Below are positions 1-10,528 of a stretch of DNA of 64,000 nucleotides, in pieces (the stretch's first letter is position 1; each line of letters starts with the position of its first letter). A program made the translations under genes and the position numbers. The DNA lies in the NCBI GenBank assembly GCA_002794775.1, contig NBAY01000002.1, positions 2,294,001 through 2,358,000 on the forward strand, in the 5' to 3' direction. Source of the stretch: Porodaedalea pini (taxonomy: Eukaryota; Basidiomycota; Agaricomycetes; Hymenochaetales; Hymenochaetaceae). The notes below the pieces were generated by a model that made no database searches, was not told the origin of the DNA, and was given only the letters and a program-made list of their open reading frames with translations.

Positions 1-1377
1 TCGCTGTGCATCCAGTTGATCCATGCATCCTAGCCTCAACATCGTACGACCAAACGTGTCGCATCTATGACCTCACAAAGAGGGTAGACTGTAAAATTGA
101 CAATCCTCATTGGCCTGGAAAGTCAAAAATGGCGTTGGGCGGTGCGCCATTCGGTCTCCGGTCGAACGAATCGGAAGGCGTCGACTATGGACGCTGTACT
201 GCGATTCTTGTAGGCGGTCTTCCTGGTGGACACTCAGCTCCCGTCCTTGGTGCTGTAATAAATTCAGTTGTATAATCAATGTCAGAGCATGCGCTAATCT
301 AGACGTTGTGTACAGGCATTTCATCCGTTATATCCTGTCATCGCTACGTGCGGCGTAAATTGTCCTTTTGTTATTGAAAGTGCCCGTTACACGCCCTGAT
401 CATAGTTTCAATCCAGATGGACCATGAAATAAAGCTATGGCGATTACCGGAGACCAAGGGCAACAGAATTTCTCGTGAAGACAAACCACTCTTTAGTACT
501 GCTGCTATCCATAACGCACAAGTGCTCACTATTACTTGGTAAATTCATTTCCTTTAATTGTTAGAAGTACGCGTTCTTATTGGCGTGTAGGATGAGCAAA
601 GACATGCTCATGTCGAACAGCGGGCCAGCCGTCCACAAGTCTGAGGAAACCGGTCTCGTCTACGTAGAACCAGGGACGCTCGTTCTGTGGCGATGGCTCG
701 GATTCGAGCGTTTCTTCCCGCCAGATCGTGAGACTTGGCCGGCGATGCTTCGAGGAAACGCATCTGTAAGCTTCCCACTGTTAACAAGGCGCATTACTCA
801 TTTATCTTCAAGGACTACCAAGGAAGTTGTACGTTTGAGGAATTGGTTCAATCTACTCTATGCTGAATTATTTTATACTTGCAAAGCATCATACAAGCTG
901 ATCGCAAGTTACAAGCTTCCTTACCCTCAACTGCCCATATGTGCTTTCGTCTTTCAGACGCCCTCCCACACACCGTTGATTGCGCTGCCCTCGTTCGGCT
1001 GCGTGTATCTGTTGAGTGCGCGGCACTTTAAGCCGCGTCCGCCACGCCTCTATCCGCACACCAAGGTTGACGAACTCACCGCAGCGACGGACGAGCTCAG
1101 CTTAAGCACCGATCGCGGAAGAAACATTAGTGGAAACAGGGAGCTTCCGTGCTGGATCGTTGAAGCGACGAAATGCAGAAAAATGAACAACGACAATGAG
1201 GACGAGGGGCCGGAGGAAGAGGACAGAGAAGACGGCTTGCCGGAACTTGAGGCTTGCACGATTGCGGAGAACGGCCGCCTCTTGATTGGGGTAGGCGCGA
1301 ATGAGGGGATCTGGATATGGCGAATCCCTCGTGACAAACAAGTCAGACGAGACCCGGGCTCAGGCGAGGGGAGATAA
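1..1377 (+). CDS. EED/ESC-like WD40 repeat protein, 3' part
   Basis: The gene enters from the left edge, so its 5' end is missing. Exons I can join are 1-254, 316-354, 417-538 and 591 to about 771, then further exons to the stop at 1375-1377. Joined exons give WD40 blades: 'DQTCRIYDL', 'HPLYPVIATCGMDHEIKLW', 'ITWMSKDMLMS', 'PGTLVLWRW' and a last blade ending 'EGIWIWRIPRD'. The order and wording match the Polycomb repressive complex 2 subunit EED/ESC, which has a 'CGMDHSLKLW' blade followed by a 'CVRWLGDLILSK' blade. EED is the beta-propeller scaffold that reads H3K27me3 and activates the methyltransferase. The assignment rests on motif order; another WD40 family is possible. The 3' end converges on the next gene. 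Confidence 0.6.
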
Positions 1378-1831
1378 ACGAGGTGACACCGATGTGTATT
1401 TGAGCACCGCATAGAATACAGGGCATATCTGTAGATATGCATTTACTTCAGGAAGGCGGCGACTGATAACGAAAGGAACAATGTAGAAGGGATGCTGACA
1501 ACATACAAATAACACTAATATACATAATGGTATGTATAACGCGACTACAAAGCAACAGATCATCGTATGAGACGCCATGAAAGCAATCGAAATGAAATCT
1601 AGGTAACAACCATCAACATCATCATCTGCGTGGTGGAATGAATATGCCCCGGTTAGACGAGAAGCCCAAATACTCAAGCCCTGGGAGAAGAGAGAAAAAA
1701 AATATGAAACACCGACACTTCTGCATTCATTTGCTTCAAAAGCATACTCGAGTGTCCGTCAATAAGTAGGTAGCATCAGCGCGAGGCAGATGGAAGTCAG
1801 ATAGAACGGAGCACTCGTCCCTACCCCATCA
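1378..1831. other. Convergent intergenic region
   Basis: 454 bases between two converging stop codons. It should hold both 3' untranslated regions. I see no coding exon, repeat or RNA gene here. Confidence 0.5.
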
Positions 1832-3440
1832 TCACAGGGAGAAGCTTGGCAGGCGGCGGAAGATCCAGAGCTCCTTGCGGCCTTGTATGAAGCCCCAGAA
1901 GCCTGAGTGCGAAAGCGGGATGGTGCCCTCAAGCTTTAGACCCGATGAAGAGGCGTGGTCCAGAATGGTCGCGATCATGAGATCCGCAATACCTACGATG
2001 AGTAATACGTGGCGTTAATGAAACGTCTGAGGTGGAAAATTCGGAGAAAAGAGAAGACGGGAACAGGTAGACGAGGAAAGCTTCGGGACGTACTGTCAAA
2101 GTCAAGTCTGCTCATCTCAATTCGATACCTTGTTCACAAAGAGTTGAATGTAGCAAGTGAGATCGGCATTAATGTTCAATAAGGCTAAACGGAAAACGTA
2201 CATGTCACTGTCGTCCCATGACGCGCTGCGTACCCTGCGCGGAAAAGCATCATGAAGGACATCCGTGAGGGATTCGCATAATTGGTGCGAATGGTTTATG
2301 AGTTTGATTTTCCTTCGGCTGTTCGAAAAGACTATCATGGCGAACTCCGCGGAGGGGTCTGGCTGGTTGACACTGAATACTAGTCGGGGTGCAGATACCT
2401 AAGAAACGTGATTAATTTCATTCCGAAAATTTTCAAGACCGAACGTACTGTGTGTCCAGTGTCAATGGCGGATATGCAGATATACCCCTGTGCGAAAGCG
2501 AATTCTTTAGATACGCGTTCCAATTGCGAAAAGAGACACTTGCCTGCCGAGCCAGCACCGCAAATAGCTCCAGAATCAATTTCATAGCCATCAGTCCTAG
2601 ACTGCTCTTTGCCGTCCATGGATTGCCGCTGAACTGGACTAGGAACTCGTTTGTTTCGTCGCGGTAAGTTTGGAAAATGACACCGTCGGGCCACATCGTG
2701 AGGACGCGTTCGCGAATGTTATCAACAGTTTCCTGATAAATGACACTCGAGAGGTTCATCCTGGACAAGGATATAGATTGAGCAAATTCTGTTAGACACC
2801 ATTGACTATTGTATGCTTACCTGCAAGTCCCGTTAAGCGAGAGGATTAGGTGGCCTGTGCGAAACGTCAGGTGAATCAATGGACCGACGCGACACGTGTT
2901 TTCGACACACTACCTACCAGGCGTAAAGTTACGACGCGACTGAGAGCGTGAACGGTGACGGGAGAGCGAAGTCGCGCGCATCGGCCTCTCTGAACCAGAC
3001 ATGGAACGGCCGCGTGAGAGCGTGCTCGCGGTGGGCTTCATCTCGCGTCCACGGTACGCGTCGGGGTCCAAGGCTGGTACGGTGCGCGAGCGATGAAGGT
3101 TTGGATTCTGACCGGGACCAGGGGTGCCAGAGCCTGAGCCACCCGATTTCTTCATAGCAGACTTGAGTGGCTTTTTGTTAGCATCGGACGAGGAGCGGTC
3201 ATTGAGGCGGCGGGGACGCGGTGCGCGCCCCGGCTCAGGAGGTATAACGGGCGGACCGCCAATTTGTGTCATGTAAGAGCCGGGCGGCGGAACCGTAGGA
3301 TCATAGCGCGAACTCTGTGAACGGGATATCTGGTGTGGACCTAGGGGCGGAGGCGCAGCGTATACGGGGCCGGTCTGGGATGGCGGAGCATACATGTATG
3401 CGGGGTAGGGAGCAGGCATGGCGCCGCCATAGCTCTGCAT
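1832..3440 (-). CDS. Conserved basidiomycete protein of unknown function, proline-rich N-terminus
   Basis: Start ATG at 3440 ('MQSYGGAMPAPYPAYMY'). The first exon encodes a P/S/R-rich, probably disordered region ending '...SRRNFTPG'. Splicing joins it to 'HLILSLNGTCR' and then 'MNLSSVIYQETVDNIRERVL', 'MWPDGVIFQTYRDETNEF' and 'LVQFSGNPW'. The C-terminus reads 'GFIQGRKELWIFRRLPSF' before the TGA at 1832-1834. I recognise this layout (disordered N-terminus, then a domain with 'FSGNPW' and a final 'RKELWIF') as a recurring unnamed protein of agaricomycete genomes. No enzyme motif, signal peptide or membrane segment is visible. It is divergent from MPC1 with a 237-base spacer, which probably serves as a shared promoter. 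The middle introns are only roughly placed. Confidence 0.7.
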
Positions 3441-3677
3441 AGCTGGAAGGATTTGACGGTAAGAGGAACGGGATTGAGGACGGAAGATGGTGGTTTGGAA
3501 AGGGGAGTGGTGATGAGAAGAAAGAGGCCATGGCAAATAAAGCAGGGTAAAAACAAAATTCTTTCAGTACACGAGGCAGCTTAAGCTTCATATTTCACTC
3601 CCATTACGTAATCTCCGTTGCGCTCTTTCTAGCGCCTGCTCACTACCGTCTCTTTACTGTCCTCGCCGACTTGCAAG

Positions 3678-4333
3678 ATGGCCTCCACGTTCATCAACTG
3701 GCTGAAATCCCCTGCTAGTCGTCAATACTTCTTCAGTACGTATCGAATCTCGCTGTTTAGCATCTTCTTCTGACGGTCTGCCAGGCACCCATTTCTGGGG
3801 ACCAGTACGTCCCGCATCCTGCTCTTGTTCTCGGGGTGTACCAGCTAACAGGCATAAAGGTTGCCAACTGGGGCCTCCCGCTTGCCGCTTTAGCAGACTT
3901 GAAAAAGGACGAAGAGTTCATCTCCGGCACCATGACCACCGCTCTCGCGTGCTACTCGTACGTCTACCCCTGTGCTTCCTCAATTTCCTTTCGACTTCTC
4001 TGACCTCGTTGCGTCGCCTCTACAGCATGGTCTTCATGCGTTTCGGTGAGCAGTATCCTCATGTTTGATTCTCAAATTGTCATTCTTACTGCCTCCTTCG
4101 ATCCATCAATAGCATGGCGCGTCCAGCCCCGAAACTACCTCCTCTTCGCGTGCCATGCAACGAACACCGCAGCCCAGCTTATTCAAGAAGGCCGATTTGT
4201 GAATTACTGGTATATGGGTGGGCGAGAGAAGACAATCGTCGCTCCAGAAGGCGTTCAGAGCAAAGTTCTTGATGCTGTACACGCCGCCGAGGCAGAAGCG
4301 AAGGAGACAGCGAAGAAAGCTACGGGCAAGTAA
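3678..4333 (+). CDS. MPC1: Mitochondrial pyruvate carrier subunit 1
   Basis: Inner-membrane subunit that, with a second MPC protein, imports pyruvate into mitochondria. Five short exons join cleanly: '[20 protein letters not shown]' | 'THFWGP' | '[17 protein letters not shown]'...'[13 protein letters not shown]' | 'MVFMRF' | '[18 protein letters not shown]'. The 'THFWGPVxNxGxPxAAxxDLKKD' stretch, 'ISGxMTxALxxYS' and 'PxNYLLFxCHxxNxxAQLxQ' are the family hallmarks. Two to three hydrophobic helices are expected and seen. The tail after 'YWYMGG' is Lys/Ala-rich and charged. Length, about 125 residues, fits the family. Start is the only in-frame ATG before the conserved region. The gene converges on DNA ligase with 163 bases between stops. 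Confidence 0.93.
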
Positions 4334-4496
4334 ACTGGACGCGCAGCGCGTACTCATGGGGATCTGTGTTTATCATATATTGCCATCTAGACATTAATTT
4401 GAACAGTTTCGTTCCTGTCTTGGTATTTATGCAGTTCACTTGTATCCGTATCCACAATAAAATACACTAGAGAGCAGGTTGCCATACCCAAAAAGT

Positions 4497-7400
4497 CTAC
4501 CAGAAATCGTCTTCCGCATCCGCTCCGCCACGTTTCTTCTTCCCGCTCTTCGTCTGTGCGAGACTTTGTCGCTCGTACATCTCGGCAATCTAATCCGGAA
4601 TATGTCAATTGCAATGACCATAGAAAGCTGACGAGACGTTACCTGCTCCGGACCAGTCGCGTCATTTGCAGACTTGTCATCTCTAATGCGAATGAATCGC
4701 GGAAAACGCAAAGATATGCCACGGTCCTCGACCTATGACTCCAGGTTTAGTATCAAAGGTCACGCATAAAAAGAGAAGGACCCACCAAACCTTGAGCAGC
4801 AGCGTATACCGGACTCAAACTCAGATCAGCCGTGAGCACCTCCCAGACGACCTTCGGTTCGAACCAGACATCCGGCTTCGCACCGCCCACTTTAATATCT
4901 CCCCTTGGCTTCGTCACCTCTAGCGGCTGGAGCGTCGTGTAGTGCGCCTGGAGTGCCTCTTCGCTGAACCCAGTACCTATCTTGCAGACTGTCTGGTATT
5001 CCTCGGAGTCGGAGTCGAAGCAGGCGAGCAGGAATGCACCATAGACGTTAGTCCGCTTGCCCTTGCCGTAATAACCACCGACGACAACAAGGTCCAGCGA
5101 GTCCCCGACGCCAGCAAGATAATCCTTCTTAAGCTACTCGGATGCATCAACATATGTTCCTTTACAAATAAGAGTAGAGTGGCAGCTTGCCTTGAGCCAG
5201 TTGACACTCCGTTTACTAGGCTCATAATAGCTCGCCTCCGTCTCGAGCATCTTGATCATGAGACCCTCGCATCCGTCCTTGACACTCTCCTCCAGGAATG
5301 TCTGGATTGCTTCTGTCGTCTCTCCGTCCGACGACTTCGCAAAATCGAATTCTCCATGCACAGGCTGAAAGTGTTCGCGTAGGATTTGACGACGTTCGGA
5401 GAGTGGCTTATGCAATAACGGCTGGTACCGGTGAAACTGTTAAGTCTACTGCTGAACTCTGAGCACACAGACGGCCATACCTCCCCATTCAAGTAGAGTA
5501 GATCAAAAGCGAAGAGACAGACTCTGATTTGGATATCTTCCATCTTGACATCTTTCCGTTTTCGTTTGCTGAGCTCTTGGAAGGGCATCAACTTGTTCTC
5601 CTTCACGTCAAAAGCTACTGCTTCGGTGTCAAGGACAAAAGTCTTCGCTGTGTCTTTCACGCACTAGAATGCAATAAGTTCGCATAAATCGTAGCTGAAG
5701 CTAAGATACCCACGCGAGACAACTGCTCGACGAGATCGGGATACTTCTTGCTCATATCCTCAGAGTTTCGACTGAATACGGCAATTGTGCCATCCTCGAG
5801 TTTGTGAACCTTGGTCAGATCAGCAAAAGCGAATCAAATTATAATATAAGCCCAGACCCCGTACCTGAGCACGTTCTCCATCGTACTTGTACTCGCACGT
5901 AAACTTCTTGCCTTCGCAGCGATCAAGTACTTCACCGATAGCCTTCGTCGGCTTCGCTAACATAGGCTTCAGAGGCACCCCTGGCATAAGTTTACATTTG
6001 TCCTGCAGGTTGTCGATGCCGGACTCAAGGAGAGCTGGTACAACTTGGTCGTACGAGGGAAGTTCACTGCGGAGAGTCAATGAGTCAGAGCAATAAGATT
6101 TGGCACTACTCTTACCTGTAAACAGCTTTAAGCACATTGGCGCCCTGTTCAAGGCGGCTAATGAGCTTCTCCTGATTCCATTTCTTGCCGGCTAGTAGTA
6201 CCAGGCTTCATCAGCAAATAGACATTGCTGATGCTTGTTCTTATTATCATACCTTTCTCCTTCTCGTGCAAGACGACAGCATGGGCCAAGGCAACTACCA
6301 CTGATCGTTCAGCATTACCTATTCGTAGCTTACCCTCTAAACTGCGAACGATGTACTTGGCTTCATGGCCTTGGCAAGCGGCAAGCAGCTTCGTGATAAT
6401 AGACACCTTCTTGGATTGCGACTAATGATAGGGTAAATGGGGGCATATCAGATAAAAACGAGTAAGACACGAGAAAGAGTCTATAATTTACCGAATGCCC
6501 TGAGCATAAAGCAATCTCACGGAGATTTGTGAAGACATATGGTACTGTGAGATGCTTGGGTTTAAAGATGGTTTTCTGACTGTTTTTGGAGCTCTATGTG
6601 ATGACACCAATCAGATAACGGACTTATACGGAAAGGAAATTCACAGACGAACCATCGCCACCATTCCTAGATCACCCTCTCTCTTCAAGTCAGCTTTAAT
6701 GACAGATAAACTTCGACCCGTGGATTCGGCAATAGCTTTGACTAGAATGCTTTCACCAATACCTAGTTCGATACCAACATAATCGGGACTTAACTAAAGT
6801 GAAAGACATAGCGTCAGCGCAGATAGACGAGCGTGGCTGGGAGCTTACCCTGTTGATACACAGATACACAGTCTGTAGCAAAGATTTATGGTCATCAGGA
6901 GCACTCCGACGAATGACAAGAAGTAATAGAGCCGTGAGAAGGGTTGTCTTCTCTATGCGTTTCGTCGTAGCCTCGATCAGTGAGAAAGCTTTGGCAAGCG
7001 CCGCATATGGTACACTGCATACGGTAATCAGGAGAGCAGAAGTACAGCGAAAGTAAGATACGCACGGATCACCAGATTTCCAGCCGCCTTCAATATCAAC
7101 TTCTTCGACTCTTGAGATAGCCCACTCAGCGCTGCCAGGTGCGTTAGATTGAGAATAAACACTAAGACATTTGATAACAACCTTTTAGATGCAACTGCTT
7201 TCTCTTCGACATTCTCCGTTTCTTCTTCTTCTAACTCTTCTTCTCCGATGTCGTCAGCTTCACTTGTCTCAGGATGGTCCTCGATGTCAACGAGGTCATC
7301 ATCCTCCGTAAGCTGAGCGACTTTCGACTTCTTGGAGCCCTTAGTTAATCTCTTCAGATTGGACTGGAACGCAGATACCCGACTGAGTTAGTCTTCGTAT

Positions 7401-8034
7401 GTAAGAATATGTATAAGAACCTAGAGACCATTCACATTATTCGTATCTCTGGGGTTGAAACACAACCATGGTACCACTCACCTACATCACCGTCGCTATC
7501 TGCTTCATCGCCCGAGTCGATGATTCTTCGCTTCTTGTTTGGGCGGCGACTCTCCGCCTCTGTGAAACTATGATTGAATGGGCCGACTCATTCATTTTTT
7601 ATCGAGAACACGGACCTTGTGTAGATTTGGGAGGTGATTTTGGCGACGATTTAGGGGCAGGCTTGGGAGACACAGGCTTCTCTGCGTACCCGACGGTCAT
7701 TAGACGTGTTCTTCGGCAATATGGGCTGACAACATACTTTCGAAAGCCTTGTCTACTGATTCCTCCATAGCCACATCCTTGTCTTCAGACCTTGACGCGC
7801 TTGGGGCCTCAACCGACGCGTCTTCGTTTTTTGGTTTCTTCCCTTTGCCACCCCATAGTTCGTTCAAACTCGCTTGCTGTGGAGGCGCCGTTTTCACACC
7901 TTTAGGCATATCGAAGAACTTTCCTGCCAGATTGTCAGCTAGAAAAGGAAAGCCGTCTTGGTGTACTCACCTAGAGTCTGCTGACGGCCCATCCGTGCAA
8001 GGACACGGGTTGAGACGCGTCGAATGACGAACAT
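4497..8034 (-). CDS. CDC9: DNA ligase I (ATP-dependent)
   Basis: Seals nicks in Okazaki fragments and repair patches. About a dozen exons. Reading order: a short leader exon 8034-7971; an acidic, Lys-rich linker ('[16 protein letters not shown]'); the helical DNA-binding domain; the adenylation domain with motif I '[12 protein letters not shown]' near 5.9 kb (Lys of 'KYDG' takes AMP); 'DTEAVAFD' (motif III); '[11 protein letters not shown]' (IIIa); 'EGLMIK' near 5.26 kb (IV); the 'NWLK' of motif V; and an OB-fold ending '[14 protein letters not shown]'. The C-terminus is 'ADAEDDFW', stop at 4497-4499. The leader carries a PCNA-interaction box, 'QQTLGKFF', split by the first intron (7970-7924). 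The gene is head-to-head with a histone methyltransferase, 116 bases apart. No key residue is missing. Confidence 0.95.
7990..8034 (-). other. Two in-frame starts of DNA ligase: mitochondrial leader and nuclear start
   Basis: The first ATG (8034) begins '[14 protein letters not shown]', an Arg-rich leader with no acidic residue, typical of a mitochondrial presequence. A second in-frame ATG (7992, codon 15) begins '[15 protein letters not shown]', placing the PCNA box at the extreme N-terminus. The first ATG has T at -3 and T at +4, a weak context. Yeast Cdc9 is known to make mitochondrial and nuclear ligase from two such starts. That the same happens here is inference. Confidence 0.7.
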
Positions 8035-8049
8035 GCAAAAGAAGTCACG

Positions 8050-8055
8050 ACGCGT
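8050..8055. promoter_or_regulatory. MluI cell-cycle box (ACGCGT) in the ligase / methyltransferase promoter
   Basis: ACGCGT in the context GACGCGTCG, 16 bases upstream of the first ligase ATG. A second copy in the same GACGCGTCG context lies at 8015-8020 within the leader exon. In yeasts, MBF binds ACGCGT to induce DNA-synthesis genes, including CDC9, at G1/S. The motif is short and occurs elsewhere by chance, so the pairing and location carry the argument. Confidence 0.55.
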
Positions 8056-8150
8056 CGCCGAACCACATTCGGAACGCGCCGACTTGAACGCCCACCACGT
8101 TAACGTTGTTCATATCCCATACTGAACTATCTCATTTCTTTCTGTATCTC

Positions 8151-10371
8151 ATGGCTAGAAAGAAAACCCTCGCTCGCCATCCTAAGGCTGATGTACCACG
8201 AGAGCCCGCTTCAAGGGCTCACGACGAGGGGCCTGGTTCTCCATCTCCATCTATACCATCTGATCATGAGCTCTTTGACCGTTCCGACACTGCAGAGGAT
8301 TTCGAAGAGAACGGGCAAATTTCTCTTTGGCCAGTCAAAAGCATCGTCAGTGAGGAAGTAGATCTTTTTAATACATCCATGTGAGCGACGTCTCATCGTT
8401 ATTTCCAAAGATGTTAGACCTAAATACCACCTAGTTATCAAGTACGCGATGGGCAACGTTTGAGTGGCAGCATTTCTCTACATTTTCTCACTTTTTTAAT
8501 TAGATCGATTGGGAGGATTGGAGTCGGTCTGACGGAACCACTACTACTTGGGCGACTACCCTTCCAGGGCCGAACACTGTTTTGCGTAATTGGAAATCAA
8601 TTCAGACAAGGAGGAGACGCCAGGAAGCTTTAAAAAACTCTGATATCGATCTAGCGACGATCGACTCCTTCAAACCCCATAATATTCGTACAGCCGAAAA
8701 TGCTTGCGCATACTTGGAAAAACACAAAGTGTGGCCGGTTACTCTTGATAATTGGGACGCTAAGAAAATCCCAGTGCATCGTGAGTTAATAGCAGAGAAC
8801 ACATTGCGTGGTGCTCGAAAGCGAAAGCGAGATGATTTACTGGAGCTTACTGCTTCACCAACCTCCTTTGACAATTATGACAAGGATGTTGAAGGACCCG
8901 TTCTTCCTTCGCCTGTGAGTAAATGCACAGTTTTCTGACTCAGGTCGTTTAAGTCTTTCATAGGTTGCTTCAAGCTCTGGACAGCCATCAGGTGCGTCAC
9001 CTGGGCACCTTGAAGGACGCGGATCCGTTGGAGCTTCCCAAGCGACACCGGAAACTATCTGGGATGTGGAAGCTCGCTGGAATGCAGTGGCCTTAGCTGA
9101 AGGGGCGGCCAGTATTCGTGTAATAAATGAGGTTGACGGTGATCCTCCGGTTGACCCAAGTTTCACTTACTTGGAAGCATCACGCGAATAGTCAGTCTAG
9201 ATAAGCATATGTCCATGCCTGTCGCTCATTTCTTTGAACAGCATAGAGGGCATCCAAATGCCAGATCCAGGTTTCCTCATAGGTTGCGACTGCAAAGATG
9301 GATGTCGAAATCCCCTTCTATGTACTTGCCTCATGGACTCTCAGTGCATTGATGAGGATGGCGATCTCCGTCCAGCTTACGACAAGAAGGTACTTTATTT
9401 AAAAGGATTTAATAATAAATGCTGACTGTAGTAACAAGGGCCGGTTTTTGTTCAACAACCAGCGAGAAGTTGTTGAGTGCAATAGGGTGCTTTTTCTCCT
9501 TTCGCAGACACTCTTTCTGTGGTTCTGAAACTACCACAGAACTGCACTTGCCGAAGTTGTAGCAACAATGTTGCGCAGAGACCACGGAAAGTACCGCTTG
9601 AAGTGTTCAAGACGCGCAAAAATGGCTGGGGAGTACGGCCGACTGTCTTTGTTCCCAGTGGAACAGTACTTGGTATCTTTACGGGGTTAGTTCTATACAT
9701 TCGAGACGTGCATGTATCATAACATATCTCATTCCGTAGGTCCTTGATGTACGTATACACATAACAGTGCTTAATCTCGCCTGTTGACACTTCTGCGAAC
9801 ATCGTAGGAAGAGAGATGCTGTAGCTGTCTTGAAGTCTACTGAGAAGGGTTACAGCTTCGATCTTGACACTCGAGATGACGATCCGGATTTCAAGAACAC
9901 GAAGAAATATACCATTTCCGCTCACTCCTCAGGTATGTCTTCTAGGACCACTTTTTTTTCAGCCCGTGCTCAGTTTACGATGCAGGAAACTGGTCGAGAT
10001 TTATAAAGTATGTACACCTTTATGGTATCAGCCATCCATAATTGACTGATTACCGGTGCAAACCTTGGAGTCACTCCTGTGGACCTTCAGCAAAAGCCTA
10101 TTCTGTTGTGATTGACGCAGCCGTTTATGTAAGTTTGTCAGATGCATTTGGATTATTTGAACACCCCTAATCTGTTTCTATTCAGGACAACATGCCGTAT
10201 GTTGCATTCGTGGCATGTGAAGATATTCCTGCCCGAAAGGAGATTACAATCGATTATAATCCACGTGGGTCGAGAACTGCTGTAATGACAAAAAGAAAGG
10301 GAAAGGGCAAGATGAAGTCAAGCGGAATGCCGTGCGTCTGCGGCAGTGAGACCTGTAGGGGCTTCATCTGA
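8151..10371 (+). CDS. Histone H3K9 methyltransferase, Clr4/SUV39 type
   Basis: Writes H3K9 methylation for heterochromatin. Start ATG at 8151 ('MARKKTLARHPKAD'). Domains in order: a divergent chromodomain ('WPVKSIVSEEVDLFNTS', 'YHLVIKIDWEDW', 'TVLRNWKSIQ', resembling Clr4's end 'AVLAEWKRRKRR'); a Cys-rich pre-SET ('GCDCKDGC', 'LCTCLMDSQC', then after splicing 'VECNRNCTCRSC'); the SET domain ('PLEVFKTRKNGWGV', 'SSGNWSRFINHSCGP', 'EITIDYNP'); and a post-SET zinc tail 'MPCVCGSETCRGFI' at the stop (10369-10371). The catalytic 'NHSC' appears only after removing an intron that splits the Asn codon (acceptor ...TTGGAG before TCACTCC). The full pre-SET/SET/post-SET set suggests an active enzyme. It diverges from DNA ligase. 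Confidence 0.9.
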
Positions 10372-10528
10372 ATTCGAATTTAGTTAGAATGAGAAGTGCC
10401 CGATGCCCTATATGCTGTACGTTCCGAATCGAATCTACACGTCTGGTATATATCCAGTATATCCAACTCTATGGAAATATGTGAATGATACAGCGGTCGT
10501 TTTCAGAGCCAGAATGTTAGTTAGGATT

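Noticed and set aside
5134..5415. Possible separate small gene containing 'EGLMIK'
   Set aside because: It is one exon of DNA ligase (motif IV), in frame with neighbouring exons after splicing.
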